DNA from: Polaromonas sp. UBA5171
Lineage (GTDB): Bacteria > Pseudomonadota > Gammaproteobacteria > Burkholderiales > Burkholderiaceae_C
Assembly (NCBI GenBank): GCA_002413395.1
Contig: DHWX01000019.1
Location: 1-21,354 of the forward strand
DNA length: 21,354 nt
Direction: 5' to 3'
A program made the position numbers and the translations under genes. The first letter of the stretch is position 1. Every line of letters starts with the position of its first letter. Positions 1-7,287 of this stretch are shown here, in pieces. The notes under the pieces were generated by a model. That model was not told the DNA's origin and searched no databases. It was given only the letters and a program-made list of their open reading frames with translations.

Positions 1-28
1 CCCTCCCTCCCTCCCTCCCTCCCTCCCT
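1..28. repeat. (CCCT)7 tetranucleotide microsatellite
   Basis: The first 28 bases are seven perfect tandem copies of CCCT, cut by the window edge, so the true copy number may be higher. The complementary strand is (AGGG)7, which could in principle fold as a G-quadruplex. The tract ends about 200 bp before the start of the hybrid kinase. Tetranucleotide tracts can vary by slipped-strand mispairing, but they can also be contig-end artefacts; the sequence cannot decide. Confidence 0.9.
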
Positions 29-230
29 GTTTGCGAGCAAATGCGATTTGTTTCTGCGTCAATCTGCTTCTCTTGACGACATGTTTCCTTTCCCGTCAGG
101 TAAAAAATCATGCCAGATTTTTACTTTTTGATCGGGGTCAGACTAAGATAGAAACTACGGGCGTCGAGAGATCGTGGCAGATGCTTCAGAAGAGGCCTGC
201 CAGCTTGCCTGCATTTTTGAGGGCATCATC
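29..230 (+). promoter_or_regulatory. Leader of the hybrid kinase gene with AT-rich inverted repeat
   Basis: No convincing gene was found here. An inverted repeat has arms GTAAAAA (100-106) and TTTTTAC (118-124), extendable to about 9 bp with one bulged A, and is followed by a T-run (126-129). It could be an operator or a weak terminator for a gene to the left. A poor sigma70-like pair, TTTACT (120-125) and TAAGAT (144-149) with an 18-bp spacer, lies over it. GAGGG at 219-223 is a good ribosome binding site 7 nt before ATG 231. Confidence 0.35.
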
Positions 231-2879
231 ATGATTGATCTCTTGGCCGTCAATGGCTATATCCCGCACGGATATTGCATCAGTTGGTCGCCGACACTGG
301 TGACAACCTTTGTCGCTAGCGATGTCCTGATCTTCCTGTCCTATTTCTCCATGCCACTGGCCCTGGGCTACTTTGCAAAACAACGCAAGGATTTCCCCTA
401 CCGGTGGCTTTTGTGGCTGTTCGCGGCCTTCATCATGGCGTGTGGTGCCACGCACCTGATGGGCGCCATCGTGCTGTGGGAGCCGATGTACGCGCTCGAA
501 GCGGTGCTCAAGGCCGCGACCGCAGTGATTTCGGTGGTGACCGCTATCGCGCTCTGGCCTCTCATTCCGCATGCGCTGAAACTGCCGAGTCCGGCTCAAT
601 TGAGGCGACTGAACGAAGAGCTGCAACTGGAGATTGCCGAGCGCAAACGGATCGAAGAAGCGTTGCGGGTGGCGAACGAGACGGTCGAAGCAAGCTTGAA
701 GCAGGAGCGGATGCAACTGGCGGCCATCGTCGAGTCTTCCGGCGATGCCATCGTCGGCAAAACCCTGGACGGACTTGTGATCAGCTGGAATCGGGCTGCC
801 GAGAACATTTTTGGCTACGCGCCAGAGGAAATGTTTGGCTGTTCGGATCGGGGCTTGATTCCTGGCGATTGCCAAGCTGAGGAAGACATGTTTATTGCCA
901 GCGTTCAGCGTGGTGAAACCATCAAGGGATTTGAGACCAAGCGCATTCGCAAGGATGGCTGCCGAATTGATGTCTCGTTAACGGTCTCCCCAATCAAGAG
1001 TCCGTTGGGCCAGATCATCGGTGCATCGATCACAGCCCGTGACATCAGCGGGCGCATGCAAGCAGAGGAACAACTGCGCAAACTGTCATTGGCAGTAGAA
1101 CAAAGTCCGGAAAGCATTGTGATCACCAATGTCGATGCGAGCATCGTGTACGTGAACGATGCCTTCCTGCGGACAACGGGCTACAACCGCGAGGACGTGA
1201 TCGGCCAGAATCCGCGCGTGCTGCAATCGGGCAAGACTTTGCCGGAGACTTACGCCGCATTGTGGCAGGCGCTGAGCAAGGGCCTGACCTGGAAGGGCGA
1301 ACTCTTCAATCGGCGCAAGGATGGCAGCGAATATGTCGAGTTCGCCAGCATTACGCCGCTGCGCCAACCCAATGGGGACATTACCCATTATGTTGCGGTG
1401 AAACAGGACATCACCGAGAAGAAGCGCCTGGAGGAGGAAATCACTGAGCATCGGCTTCATCTTGAAGCACTGGTGGAGCGCCGCACGACGGAACTGGTCG
1501 CCGCCCGACGCCAGGCTGACGACGCCAACAAGGCCAAGAGCACTTTCCTGGCCAACATGAGCCATGAAATCCGCACCCCGATGAACGCCATCATCGGCCT
1601 TACCCATTTGCTACGCCGTGCAGATCCGACGCCGAAGCAAGCCGATTATCTTGGCGAGATCGACTCTGCGGCGGCCCACCTTCTATCGATCATCAACGAC
1701 ATCCTCGACATCTCCAAGATCGAGGCTGGCAAGCTCCAGCTCGAACACGCCGACTTTCACCTGACGAGCATGCTGGACCATGTCCACTCCATGATCTCTG
1801 ACCAGGCCAAGGCCAAAGGGCTGAAGATCACGGTCGATCCGGACTCCGTTCCCGTCTGGCTGCGTGGAGACCCGTTGAGGCTGCGCCAGGCGCTGCTCAA
1901 CTACGCCAGCAATGCCATCAAATTTACCGAGCGGGGTTCTATCACCCTGCGCGCAATTTTGTTGGAAAGCGGTGGTGAAGAGATGCTGGTGCGATTCGAG
2001 GTGGAAGACATGGGAGTCGGCATTTCTCCGGAAAAGCTGTCCAACCTGTTTCATGCGTTCAAGCAGGCCGATGCCTCCACCACCCGCAAGTACGGCGGCA
2101 CCGGCCTCGGGCTCGTCATCACCCGGCATCTGGCAAAACTGATGGGTGGGGAGGCCGGAGCAGAGAGCGAACCGGATAAAGGCAGTACCTTCTGGTTCAC
2201 TGCACGCCTGCAACGTGGCCACGGCGTCATGCCGCCCGCAACCGTTAAAGTGAACAATGCCGAGGCCGAACTGCGCCACGGCCATGGCGGTGCACGGATC
2301 CTCCTGGCCGAAGACAATGCAATCAACCGGGAAGTTGCCCTGGAACTGCTGCACGGCGCAGGTCTGACCGTGGATACAGCGGTGAATGGCCGCGAGGCGG
2401 TGAACCAGGTGCGTACCACCAACTATGACCTGATCCTGATGGATGTGCAGATGCCGCAGATGAACGGTCTGGAGGCGACACGGGCCATCCGCGCCATGCC
2501 AGGCTGGGAGATAAAGCCGATCCTGGCCATGACAGCCAATGCCTTTGACGAGGACCGCCGTGCCTGCCAGGAAGTGGGCATGAACGACTTCGTTGCTAAA
2601 CCGGTGAATCCCGACGCCCTGTACAAAATGCTGCTTAAGTGGCTGACGGTGGATGCGGGCCGGGGAATGCAGGGGAAGGACATACCCAGCCCGGGTGGCT
2701 CCGAATTTCGCTCACTACAGCCCGGACAGACCGTCCCGCCAATGAGTCCCGAGGCCGCTCTGGCGCGTCTGGACGGCATGCCGGGAATGAACGGTGGAAC
2801 GGGGTCTGGCTATCTTGCACGGAAAGACCGAAAAGTACCTGGAACTGCTGGACCGTCTGGCGGTGTCCCACGCGGATGA
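231..2879 (+). CDS. Hybrid sensor histidine kinase with ETR1-like ethylene/copper-binding N-terminal domain (frameshifted before its HPt domain)
   Basis: Membrane-bound sensor kinase. Start ATG 231 is chosen because GAGGG lies 7 nt upstream and homology to ETR1 begins just after it; a GTG at 174 is in frame but less likely. Residues about 1-115 carry three hydrophobic segments with the ETR1 pattern: Asp31, Tyr38 in YFSMPL, FPYRW, and CGATHLM with Cys71 and His75, the positions that bind Cu(I) and ethylene in plant receptors. A coiled coil (about 125-160), two PAS domains (about 161-275 and 290-405) and a second coiled coil follow. Then come HisKA with phospho-His445 in SHEIRTP, HATPase_c with the N-box and GGTGLGL, and a receiver with phospho-Asp738 in LILMDVQMP. 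The reading frame then runs into unrelated residues and stops at 2879, while the HPt continues in the +1 frame. The ligand is inferred; ethylene binding is not demonstrated. Confidence 0.88.
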   Translation: MIDLLAVNGYIPHGYCISWSPTLVTTFVASDVLIFLSYFSMPLALGYFAKQRKDFPYRWLLWLFAAFIMACGATHLMGAIVLWEPMYALEAVLKAATAVISVVTAIALWPLIPHALKLPSPAQLRRLNEELQLEIAERKRIEEALRVANETVEASLKQERMQLAAIVESSGDAIVGKTLDGLVISWNRAAENIFGYAPEEMFGCSDRGLIPGDCQAEEDMFIASVQRGETIKGFETKRIRKDGCRIDVSLTVSPIKSPLGQIIGASITARDISGRMQAEEQLRKLSLAVEQSPESIVITNVDASIVYVNDAFLRTTGYNREDVIGQNPRVLQSGKTLPETYAALWQALSKGLTWKGELFNRRKDGSEYVEFASITPLRQPNGDITHYVAVKQDITEKKRLEEEITEHRLHLEALVERRTTELVAARRQADDANKAKSTFLANMSHEIRTPMNAIIGLTHLLRRADPTPKQADYLGEIDSAAAHLLSIINDILDISKIEAGKLQLEHADFHLTSMLDHVHSMISDQAKAKGLKITVDPDSVPVWLRGDPLRLRQALLNYASNAIKFTERGSITLRAILLESGGEEMLVRFEVEDMGVGISPEKLSNLFHAFKQADASTTRKYGGTGLGLVITRHLAKLMGGEAGAESEPDKGSTFWFTARLQRGHGVMPPATVKVNNAEAELRHGHGGARILLAEDNAINREVALELLHGAGLTVDTAVNGREAVNQVRTTNYDLILMDVQMPQMNGLEATRAIRAMPGWEIKPILAMTANAFDEDRRACQEVGMNDFVAKPVNPDALYKMLLKWLTVDAGRGMQGKDIPSPGGSEFRSLQPGQTVPPMSPEAALARLDGMPGMNGGTGSGYLARKDRKVPGTAGPSGGVPRG

Positions 2880-3117
2880 CATGACGCGTCTGGCCGAGAG
2901 TCTGGCCGCTGGTGACCATGTGACTGCACTGAGGCTGGCACACACCCTCAAGGGGACGGCGGCCACGCTGGGGGTTGATTACCTGTCAGCCAAGGCAGCG
3001 AGTCTGGAGGCGCTGTTGCGGGCAAGCCCTCAGGCGCCGGACGGCGAGGCGCTGCGCCTCGAGATGGAGGCCATCAGTCTGGCGCTTGAGACCTTGGCGG
3101 CTGCGCTGAAAACATGA
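2794..3117 (+). CDS. HPt domain, C-terminal part of the hybrid kinase displaced by a frameshift
   Basis: This frame encodes about 107 residues of a histidine phosphotransfer domain. The phospho-acceptor motif AHTLKGTAATLG has its His codon at 2941-2943. It overlaps the kinase frame by 86 nt. Removing one G from the GG at 2793-2794 would read through as MNVERGLAILHGK, which is a natural join, so the two pieces were almost certainly one protein. The HPt would accept phosphate from the receiver of the hybrid kinase and pass it to another receiver, perhaps the convergent one at 3143-3580. A GTG at 2794 with GGGA a few bases upstream leaves open separate translation. A sequencing error is the simplest alternative. 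Confidence 0.75.
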   Translation: MERGLAILHGKTEKYLELLDRLAVSHADDMTRLAESLAAGDHVTALRLAHTLKGTAATLGVDYLSAKAASLEALLRASPQAPDGEALRLEMEAISLALETLAAALKT

Positions 3118-3142
3118 TGGACAAGCTCCGCAAGCATCTCTG

Positions 3143-3580
3143 TTACACGCGGTGTAGATCAAGCCCCCGCAGCAAGGCCGAAAACAGTCCATCGGGGTCG
3201 AATGGCTTGGTCACGAAGTCGCTCATGCCGGCCTCCAGACAGCGTGCCTTGTCCGCGGAAAATGCGTTGCCGGTCATGGCAATGATTGGTGTGTGGCTGT
3301 AGCCAGGAATCTCGCGTATCTGCTTCGTCGCCTCCACTCCATTTACGTTGGGCATCTCCATGTCCATGAAGATGGCAACGTAGGCCGTCTTTCGCGCCAG
3401 GACGATTGCCTCTGCGCCATCCTCTGCGGTCTCCACCACCAAACCAACATCCTCCAGCAATATCTGAACAATTTCCCGGTTCATCGGCGCGTCATCGACC
3501 ACCAAAATGCGGCTACCGCAATGACGCTGGGAAAGAATCGTCTCAGCATCGGCATCAGTTGTTTGCGGCTTTACAACCAT
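3143..3580 (-). CDS. Stand-alone receiver-domain response regulator
   Basis: About 145 residues forming one CheY-like receiver and no output domain. Visible features are the acidic pair Asp29-Asp30 in ILVVDDAP, the phospho-acceptor Asp73 in IFMDMEMP, Thr in IIAMTGNAF, and Lys in VTKPFDP. The style is that of receivers from hybrid kinases and it resembles the receiver of the kinase upstream. Start ATG 3580 is preferred because AAGGG lies 7 nt before it; a GTG at 3604 is in frame but lacks a ribosome binding site. It is convergent with the HPt frame, whose stop lies only 25 bp away. A phosphorelay from HPt to this receiver is plausible but inferred. Confidence 0.85.
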   Translation of the reverse strand: MVVKPQTTDADAETILSQRHCGSRILVVDDAPMNREIVQILLEDVGLVVETAEDGAEAIVLARKTAYVAIFMDMEMPNVNGVEATKQIREIPGYSHTPIIAMTGNAFSADKARCLEAGMSDFVTKPFDPDGLFSALLRGLDLHRV

Positions 3581-3778
3581 CTCTGCGCCCTTTTTTAACT
3601 TCACGGTAAGCTGGAAAGTGTACGCGTAAGTCGGATTCGTGTGGAGCCCGAACGAATCAAAGGAGCTTCCCTGTCCCGAGCGAGCCGCGCGTCGTGAGAC
3701 TTGCGGTTGACGGCTTCAAGGTGCCACGAGGAAATCGTGAAATTTTTTATCGGCTCATCTGAGAAGAAAAACCCAAGC

Positions 3779-5194
3779 TCACTTGACCCCATCCCGCAGG
3801 CGCGCAAACACTTTCCAGAACACGGCCTCCTGCGTCGTCGCAAAGTTGATCCGCATCAGGGTGCTGGGCTGCCGCGCCGCATGAAACAGCGCGCCGGGTG
3901 CAATCAGATAGCCCTTATCGAGCATGCGCTGTGCCAGCGCGTCGGTATCAACTCCAGTGTCCGCCCAGCCAAACAATCCGGCTGGCTCGGCTGCAAAGCT
4001 GCAGCCATGCGCCAGGGCGAGCTTGACGCTGCGCCCGCGCGCGGCGTCAAGCCGGGTGCGGATGCGCTCGGCGTGGCGGCGCAGTTGGCCCTGGTCGATG
4101 CACCAGGCCAGCGCTTTTTCCAGCAGCGCTGGCGTAGTCAGCGTCGCGAGCAGCTTGGTGTTGAGCAGGCGTTCGACCAGGTCTGGCGGCGCAGCCATGA
4201 AACCAACGCGCCAGCCAGGCGCGAGAATTTTGGCAAAGCCGCTGACATAAATAGTGCGCTGCAAGCCATCGAGCGCGCACAGCCGCGTGGCATGCTCGGG
4301 GGCCAGGTGGCTGTAGGTGTCGTCTTCGGCAATGTGGAAGTTGTGCTGGCTGGCCAGTTGCAGCACGCGGTGGGCGCTGCCAGGCGTGAGGCAGTAGCCG
4401 GTGGGGTTGTGGAACACGCTCACACTGACAAACAGTTTGGGCTGGTGAAGCTGGCAATACTGCGCCATCACCGCCAGATCAGGACCGGCGGCAGAGCGCG
4501 GCACCGGCAGGATGCGCATGCCCAGCGCGCCCAGTCGGGCAAACTCCACGGCCCAGCCGGGTTCCTCGACCATCACGCAGTCGCCGGCGCGCAGCAGCGT
4601 GCGGCTGACAATATCCAGCGCATGGGTGGCGCCGACGGTGGTGATGATCTGCCCGGGCACGGCGTTCACATTGAGCGCACCGAGCTTTTGCGAGAGCGAG
4701 CGGCGCAGGCCAGGGTCGCCCATGGGTTCGCCGTATTGCAGCGAAAACTCCCGTAGCGCGCTGGCGCTGGTGACCTTGCGCACCGCCGCCGTCATGAAAC
4801 TGGTTTCCAGCCAGTCCGATGGAAACACACCCATGCCGGGCTGCGGCTTGCTGCTGACCTGATGGAACATGCCACGAATCAGCGCAGTTGCGTCCACGGG
4901 CGTATTAGCTATTGCTTTTGTAGCTGAATTTGATTTTTCAACAAGGGCTGCAGCTACATTTTGTGATGAATCACGGACAAAAAATCCGCGATTTTTGCGC
5001 GCTTGCACCAAGCCCTGCGCCACCAGTTGGTCATACGCCGCCACCACGGTGGACGCGCTCACGCCCTGCTGTTGGGCACACTGCCGGACCGACGGCAGGC
5101 GCGCGCCTGATGCCAGCAAGCGGTTTCGGATACGCTCGGCAAACCGCCCGGCAAGTTGCTCGGTCAGTGACTGGGAGGCGGTTTTCATCAGCAT
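3779..5194 (-). CDS. MocR/PdxR-type transcriptional regulator (GntR HTH fused to class I aminotransferase domain)
   Basis: About 471 residues. Residues about 8-75 are a GntR winged helix (RLPSVRQCAQQQGVSASTV then a recognition wing with RGFFVRD). Residues about 110-470 are a fold-type I aminotransferase domain, with Asp-Asp near 291-292, FHNPTGY at about 261-267, and Lys322 in SGFAKILAPGWRVGF as the expected PLP-binding lysine. Members of this family bind PLP and regulate vitamin B6, GABA or amino-acid transport genes. It is divergent from the LysE-type exporter with 112 bp between them, the classical layout for a regulator and its target. Start ATG 5194 has AGGGA 8 nt upstream; in-frame TTG 5212 and ATG 5188 are weaker. 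The interdomain linker (about residues 78-105) is unusually AT-rich in codon use and contains a repeat-like motif. Confidence 0.92.
   Translation of the reverse strand: MLMKTASQSLTEQLAGRFAERIRNRLLASGARLPSVRQCAQQQGVSASTVVAAYDQLVAQGLVQARKNRGFFVRDSSQNVAAALVEKSNSATKAIANTPVDATALIRGMFHQVSSKPQPGMGVFPSDWLETSFMTAAVRKVTSASALREFSLQYGEPMGDPGLRRSLSQKLGALNVNAVPGQIITTVGATHALDIVSRTLLRAGDCVMVEEPGWAVEFARLGALGMRILPVPRSAAGPDLAVMAQYCQLHQPKLFVSVSVFHNPTGYCLTPGSAHRVLQLASQHNFHIAEDDTYSHLAPEHATRLCALDGLQRTIYVSGFAKILAPGWRVGFMAAPPDLVERLLNTKLLATLTTPALLEKALAWCIDQGQLRRHAERIRTRLDAARGRSVKLALAHGCSFAAEPAGLFGWADTGVDTDALAQRMLDKGYLIAPGALFHAARQPSTLMRINFATTQEAVFWKVFARLRDGVK
4905..4965. repeat. AT-rich mosaic-repeat-like motif embedded in the MocR linker
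   Basis: Within an otherwise GC-rich gene, about 60 bp are AT-rich and contain TGTAGCTG (4919-4926) and its exact inverse CAGCTACA (4951-4958), preceded by TTAGCTATTG and including ACAAGGGCTG. From memory, the arrangement GCTATT, a spacer, TAGCTG, a spacer, then CAAGGGCT resembles small mosaic repeats common in Comamonadaceae genomes. It lies in frame and encodes the linker between the GntR and aminotransferase domains. The family assignment is recall and inference; the inverted repeat and composition shift are seen directly. Confidence 0.5.
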
Positions 5195-5217
5195 GATCGT
5201 GGTCCCTGACAATCTGC

Positions 5218-5243
5218 CTGTGCTGCCAAGGCAAGCAGTACAG
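5218..5243. promoter_or_regulatory. Imperfect 26-bp palindrome, candidate MocR operator
   Basis: The arms CTGTGCTGC (5218-5226) and GCAGTACAG (5235-5243) match 8 of 9 as an inverted repeat with 8 bp between. It sits 23 bp upstream of the MocR ATG and between the two divergent genes. A second copy of the CTGTA half occurs at 5265-5269, next to the exporter promoter, and pairs with TACAG at 5239-5243. These fit self-regulation plus control of the exporter, but no binding is shown. Confidence 0.45.
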
Positions 5244-5269
5244 ATTGCATTTTTGTTTGTTTAACTGTA

Positions 5270-5297
5270 TTGGTAGTGTGCTGGTTTTCACTATAAA
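5270..5297 (+). promoter_or_regulatory. Sigma70-like promoter of the LysE-family gene
   Basis: TTGGTA at 5270-5275 and TATAAA at 5292-5297 are separated by 16 bp. Transcription would start near 5304, only a few bases before ATG 5307, and no Shine-Dalgarno sequence is seen, so the message may be nearly leaderless. The CTGTA half site at 5265-5269 abuts the -35 element. Confidence 0.45.
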
Positions 5298-5306
5298 GTC
5301 ACGCCG

Positions 5307-5918
5307 ATGAATTGGCAAGAGTTCACCGCCTTACTGGCGCTGGTCACGGCGATGAGCTTCACGCCCGGCCCCAACACCACGCTCTCGACCGCGCTGGCGG
5401 CCAACCACGGCCTCAAGCATGCGCTGCCGTTCATCTTCGCGGTGCCAGTGGGCTGGGTCGGGTTGCTGGGCGTGTGTACGCTGGGTTTGGGTGCACTGGT
5501 GCTGGCCGTGCCGTTGCTGAGTTGGGGCGTCAAGCTCATCGGCGTGGTTTACCTGCTGTATCTGGCCGCGAAGGTTTCCCGCTCGCACCAGCTCAGCCAG
5601 GCAGATTCTGCACACCTGAATGTGACCTTCTGGCAAGGTGCCGCGCTGCAGTTTTTGAATATCAAGGCATGGATGCTGGCGCTGGCAATTGTGAGCGGGT
5701 GGATTGCCGGGCACGCCGATCCCGGCCTGCGTTTTGCAGTGGTGTTGCCGGTGATGCTGACTTTTGCCTTTGCCAGCAACCTCACGTATGCACTGGCGGG
5801 CTCTTTGCTGCGCGACTGGCTGGCCGGACCGGCAGGCAGCAACCGCCGGCTGGTGTGGTTTAACCGCATCATGGCGGCGGTGCTGGTGATCACGGCGATC
5901 TGGATGCTTTTCTTATGA
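5307..5918 (+). CDS. LysE/RhtB-family amino-acid exporter
   Basis: 203 residues, the usual length of the family, with about six hydrophobic segments. The N-terminal signature is FTPGPNTTLSTALAANHGLKHALPF, typical of LysE/RhtB exporters (family pattern around PGP and a following N-x-G stretch). The family exports lysine, threonine, homoserine or other amino acids across the inner membrane. It is divergent from the MocR-type regulator, which probably controls it in response to an amino acid or PLP state. The aminotransferase gene follows after 139 bp on the same strand. The substrate cannot be told from the sequence. Confidence 0.9.
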   Translation: MNWQEFTALLALVTAMSFTPGPNTTLSTALAANHGLKHALPFIFAVPVGWVGLLGVCTLGLGALVLAVPLLSWGVKLIGVVYLLYLAAKVSRSHQLSQADSAHLNVTFWQGAALQFLNIKAWMLALAIVSGWIAGHADPGLRFAVVLPVMLTFAFASNLTYALAGSLLRDWLAGPAGSNRRLVWFNRIMAAVLVITAIWMLFL

Positions 5919-6057
5919 CACACAGCCCTGCCAACATCAACAATGAACGATGTTTTCAATGCGGCTGGTTTTTTTGCCTGGTACCGGCGGCTTGGCACTG
6001 GGCGGCCTGAGATTTTTTAACCAGGGTTGCTTGATGCGCCCCAAGGAGACCAGTAAC

Positions 6058-7287
6058 ATGCCATGGACCCAAGCGCAACGCGCCAAAAAAATGAACCCTT
6101 CGGTGATCCGCGAGATCCTGAAGATCGCCGAAAAGCCCGGCATCATCAGCCTGGCTGGCGGGTTGCCCTCGCCCAAGACCTTTCCGGTCAGCGCCTTCAG
6201 CGCCGCCTGCGAGAAGGTGCTGCGCGTGGACGGCCATGCCGCGCTGCAATACGCGGCCAGCGAAGGCTTTGCGCCGCTGCGCGAAATGGTGGCCGCTGGC
6301 TTGCCCTGGAAGGTGGACCCGGCGCAGGTGCTGATCACCACCGGCTCCCAGCAGGGGCTGGATCTGGCCGCCAAGGTGCTGATCGACACCGGCAGCCGCG
6401 TGCTGGTTGAAACGCCAACCTACCTGGGCGCGCTGCAGGCGTTCACGCCCATGGAGCCTGAAATTGTCGGCGTGGCGAGTGATGAGGGCGGCGTTGATCT
6501 TGCCGATTTAAGCGCCAAGGCCGTTGGCGCGCGTTTCTTTTACGTCCTGCCCAATTTTCAGAACCCGACCGGCCGCACCATGACTGAGGCGCGCCGCGCC
6601 GCGCTGAGCCAGGCGGCCGTGCGCTTGGGTCTGCCCCTCCTCGAAGACAATCCTTATGGCGACCTGTGGTTTGACACGCCACCGCCGCTGCCGCTCACCG
6701 CACGCAACCCTGAAGGTTGCCTCTATCTGGGTTCATTTTCCAAGGTGCTGGCACCCGGGCTTCGCCTCGGTTTTCTGGTGGCACCGCCGTCGATCTACCC
6801 CAAGCTGCTGCAGGCCAAGCAGGCGGCCGACCTGCACAGCCCCGGCTTTAACCAGCGCGTGGTGGCCGAGGTGATGAAGGACGGTTTCCTGGACCGCCAT
6901 GTGCCGACCATTCGTGCGCTGTACAAGTCGCAGCGTGATGCCATGCTGGCGGCCATGACGCGCGACATGCCTGAAGGTGTGCAATGGAACACGCCCGCCG
7001 GAGGCATGTTTTTGTGGGTGCGTTTGCCGCAAGGCATGAACGCCGTTGATCTGCTGCCCGGGGCGGTCGACAAGGGCGTTGCCTTTGTGCCCGGCGCGGC
7101 ATTTTATGCCGGGCAGGCAGATACTCGAACGCTGCGGCTGTCTTTTGTAACCGCCAGCGTGGAGCAAATCAATATCGGCATTGCAGCGCTGGCTGCGGCC
7201 ATTCGCGAGATGCACGAAACCGCCCCCGCGACAAAGCCCCACGACGAAAGTCACGACCATGAAACAACGTCTCTTAAAACAAGTTGA
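6058..7287 (+). CDS. PLP-dependent class I/II aminotransferase (2-aminoadipate/KAT-II/LysN-like)
   Basis: About 409 residues, fold-type I. Visible features are ISLAGGLPSP near the N-terminus, NFQNPTG at 167-173, Asp197 in LEDNPYG (PLP nitrogen), Lys229 in LGSFSKVLAPGLRLG (Schiff base), and Arg in TLRLSFV (carboxylate binding). This pattern is typical of the multi-substrate branch that includes 2-aminoadipate, kynurenine and aromatic or branched amino-acid transaminases. ATG 6058 is chosen because AAGGAG lies 9 nt upstream; an in-frame ATG at 5950 would add a non-conserved leader. The C-terminus is an His/Asp/Glu-rich tail. It overlaps the next gene by 29 nt, which indicates one transcript with the PhzF gene. 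The exact substrate is unknown. Confidence 0.9.
   Translation: MPWTQAQRAKKMNPSVIREILKIAEKPGIISLAGGLPSPKTFPVSAFSAACEKVLRVDGHAALQYAASEGFAPLREMVAAGLPWKVDPAQVLITTGSQQGLDLAAKVLIDTGSRVLVETPTYLGALQAFTPMEPEIVGVASDEGGVDLADLSAKAVGARFFYVLPNFQNPTGRTMTEARRAALSQAAVRLGLPLLEDNPYGDLWFDTPPPLPLTARNPEGCLYLGSFSKVLAPGLRLGFLVAPPSIYPKLLQAKQAADLHSPGFNQRVVAEVMKDGFLDRHVPTIRALYKSQRDAMLAAMTRDMPEGVQWNTPAGGMFLWVRLPQGMNAVDLLPGAVDKGVAFVPGAAFYAGQADTRTLRLSFVTASVEQINIGIAALAAAIREMHETAPATKPHDESHDHETTSLKTS

Noticed and set aside
31..234. A 67-codon plus-strand frame starting with TTG and overlapping the kinase ATG by 4 nt
   Set aside because: No recognisable domain, TTG start without a ribosome binding site and mixed composition; the 4-nt ATGA overlap is suggestive but not enough.
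3725..3750. Small hairpin CACGA/TCGTG followed by a T-run on the plus strand
   Set aside because: The stem is only 5 bp with two A/T pairs and no plus-strand gene ends here, so a terminator is not supported.
3701..4756. Long plus-strand open frame opposite the MocR gene
   Set aside because: It is an antisense shadow of a well-supported GC-rich gene and shows no domain or ribosome binding site.
5933..5954. Inverted arms AACATC/GATGTT after the LysE gene
   Set aside because: Only 6 bp of AT-rich stem with a 10-nt loop and no adjacent T-run; likely chance.
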